This document shows, piece by piece, positions 61,897 through 64,000 of a stretch of DNA of 64,000 nucleotides. The position numbers and the translations under genes were made by a program. This DNA comes from Scleroderma bovista (lineage: Eukaryota; Basidiomycota; Agaricomycetes; Boletales; Sclerodermataceae). The stretch spans positions 1 through 64,000 of the forward strand of contig JAYMGJ010000337.1 in NCBI GenBank assembly GCA_037178675.1, read 5' to 3'. Position 1 is the first letter of the stretch; each line of letters begins with the position of its first letter. The notes under the pieces were generated by a model, which did no database searches, was not told the origin of the DNA, and saw nothing but the letters and a program-made list of their open reading frames with translations.

Positions 61897-63497
61897 ATGC
61901 TAAACAGGCTCGACACAGCCCACTCGCCCCCAGATGACAAGAACGACTTCAAGGCCGACATCGACGACGCCTCCCCTCGGATGTCCGACATCGCACTCCG
62001 CAAGAAGAAAAACGCAGATGCCCAGGCTGCCTTTCGCCAGAGGTGACCCACCCGCCGTCGTGCGTCCTCGTCTGCTGATCGTCTCGCCCCCGCTCTAGGC
62101 GCGCCAACTATATCGCCACCCTCGAGGAGACAGGTCCGTCACTCTCGTCCACCGTGATCGTGCCGCTGATCGCATGCTGTGTAGTCACTTCCCTCGAGTC
62201 TGTCGTCCTCCAGCTGCAGGACTCGTGCCGCGAGGCTCGCAAGGAAGCCGGCGAGCTAAGGCAGGATAATGCCCGACTGCGACAAGAGTTTCGCGATCGC
62301 GAAAAGTTCTGGAGAGCCTTGTACCAAGCAAGAAAGTCGGGACAAGCGTCCGACACTGCCGACATCCCCCCACTGCCATCCACCTTCTCTCCCGCCCACT
62401 CTCAACCCAGTGTGATGCCCAATCGCTTGCATGCGTCGCAGACGGGTCATTACAATGACGATAGTATAGGCTACCAGGGAGGCGATGAGTCCACTACCAT
62501 GTGCAACGGCAATTACACCTCCTCTACTCCGAGCCACGCATACCCGGGCCACTCGCCGTCGTTATCATACACAGGTGTAGATAATGAACATCTTTCTTCT
62601 AGTGGAGCTCCGCACCAAATGGGTAGTAATCGGCCCTCGAAGTTTGGCCAGTACCCTTACCCCGTGCAAACCATGAATCGTGACAGCACATGGAACCACA
62701 CTCTAAGCTCTTCCTCTAGCGGTAATTCTGATCCCACGACTAATCTTATCACCCCTGATCACAATTCAATAGGGTCTCCCACGTTGACCTCTCCAGAGCT
62801 CTACGTCAGCCGTCCTCAGTTTGTCGACGAACAAAAGGCCCCCCTCGGTCAATTGGAAACCACTCCCTATATTTTCCCTGGTAGTCGCTCAATATCCCCA
62901 TCCACGTCCACGCCGCCCTCTTCGTCGTCCACCTCACTCACGTCACCATTCCAATTCGCGTTTCCTCCAGAAGGCACACAGGATCGACCCGAATTCGAGT
63001 ACCGCCGACATTCCACCGCACACAATGCCGAGGTAACACTCCACGGCGGAACGGCTGATATATCACTCGCAAGTGCGGGAAGCGAAGGCGTGCGGTACAG
63101 AATCGGTCCACGCCGGGCAAATTCAGGACCGGAACGCCCGCTGCTGCCCACTTTGCCCAACTTTTCCGGAAGTGAGAATGGCTCTCATCACGAGCGTGGG
63201 AGCAGTGAGGGCGAAGCTAGTGCATACTCCCACCATCCCAAATCACGCTCACGTCGTGGATTGGAAAGACTCTCACGGTCTCCCTCCCCAACGACGCCAC
63301 CCATTTCCGGAACTCTGGCGGTAATCAAAGCCCAGGCATTCGGAGCCCTGCGTAGGACCCGCACTCGCACCAAGAAGTCTTCCGACGGCGCCGCCAAGGT
63401 TGCCATGGAAGTATTAGAGGCAAGAGGCATGGGCATGGGGGTCATGCCTGGCACCAAGCGGCCCCGCCTTCAAAATGAACACGCTGACCTATCTTGA
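61897..63497 (+). CDS. bZIP transcription factor
   Basis: Exons 61897-62042, 62099-62133 and 62185-63497 join in phase to 497 residues. The N-terminus is short and acidic (MLNRLDTAHSPPDDKNDF). The basic region is KKKNADAQAAFRQRRANYI with the N-x7-R signature, followed directly by a leucine-zipper-like helix (IATLEETVTSLESVVLQLQ, continuing through REARKEAGELRQDNARL). Introns 1 and 2 both fall inside the DNA-binding region. The remaining ~380 residues are Ser/Pro/Thr/His-rich and look disordered. The C-terminal stretch ends with FGALRRTRTRTKKSS and GTKRPRLQNEHADLS, which carries basic clusters that may be nuclear-localisation signals. Family membership is clear. The regulated pathway is not inferable, and no named orthologue is claimed. 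Confidence 0.9.
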
Positions 63498-64000
63498 TGA
63501 TGATGCCCAGAACGCATGAAAGACCAAGCACTGTAACTATTATGCACTCTCGTTCCTTGTAAATCTATTCTTACCACACCATTCATACTCTACTTATCAT
63601 GCCCATCTATTAGTCCTTGCTGTTCCATAGGTTGCATGTAATATGATACCTTCATTGCACAATATATCCATCGTTTGTCCATGAGGATAATTTATTTCCG
63701 GCACCTGAGCCGCACCCGGGTTCACAGCCGCGGAGAGCGACCTGCACGGGGGGGTTCAATGACAACATGTCATTTTGAGCCAAACTCAACTCGGCGGAAG
63801 ATGGGGAAAATCATGCTCCCTACAATGTGTTGCCCACGCTGGTGCCATTGTCAATTCCAAATTGATTGCAATTCACTCTAGGGATCGCGACGTCCCACGG
63901 CCCCCTGATTTCACTGGAGTGCCACTGATCAGTCCCAATGCAGAGAGCAAAAAGGTGCCAAAGAATGCATACTTCTTGTACCTTTGCGCCCAGACGAGGA
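63498..64000. other. 3' flank, no gene recognised
   Basis: About 500 bp to the window edge. It is A/T-rich near 63535-63690 (probable bZIP 3' untranslated region) and then of mixed composition. Open frames here are short and featureless. A gene may begin beyond the edge. Confidence 0.45.

Noticed and set aside
1..64000. Biosynthetic gene cluster, defence island or CRISPR-like array
   Set aside because: No repeated spacer pattern and no backbone synthase or defence genes; the content is ordinary eukaryotic housekeeping genes.

Overview
The window is nuclear DNA of a filamentous fungus, most likely an Agaricomycete (Basidiomycota). The evidence is a dense array of single-copy eukaryotic housekeeping genes on both strands, many short introns of about 45-65 bp with GT..AG ends, intergenic gaps often of only 50-450 bp, and protein families in their basidiomycete form. 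Most genes are split, so products were assembled by following protein families across frames. Exact joins are stated only where the phase was checked by hand. No tRNA, rRNA, CRISPR, prophage or bacterial-type operon was seen.

Layout, left part. DPH7 (diphthamide synthesis, +) converges on a dysferlin/peroxin-domain gene (-). That gene shares a 104 bp divergent promoter with the Fe-S co-chaperone HSCB/Jac1 (+). Next come a large DEAH-type RNA helicase with a mitochondrial-like N-terminus (+), a 660 bp gap, and the AP-2 alpha adaptin gene (+). AP-2 alpha converges on a PH-C2-RasGAP gene (-), followed by a fatty-acid elongase (-), a small unknown gene (-) and an 11.6 kb VPS13 lipid-transfer gene (+).

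Middle part. VPS13 converges on a DENN-domain Rab-GEF-like gene (-). Then come a NIPA-type Mg2+ transporter (-), an unknown gene with charged, low-complexity parts (-), a small membrane-protein gene (+), REV3 (DNA polymerase zeta, -) and glucose-6-phosphate 1-epimerase (-).

Right part. The PP2A scaffold subunit A gene (+) is followed by a 707 bp non-autonomous inverted-repeat element. Then come a RasGEF gene carrying a degenerate small-GTPase-like domain (+), the ribosome-biogenesis helicase DRS1 (+), the APC/C subunit APC4 (+) and a bZIP transcription factor (+).

The genes do not form one pathway. Loose themes are membrane traffic and lipid transfer (AP-2 alpha, VPS13, DENN, dysferlin protein), Ras control (RasGAP and RasGEF), and mitochondrial function (HSCB, helicase). 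No clearly new multi-gene system was found. The best leads are the pseudo-GTPase/RasGEF fusion, the inverted-repeat element with related fragments elsewhere in the window, and the DHX30-like helicase beside HSCB.
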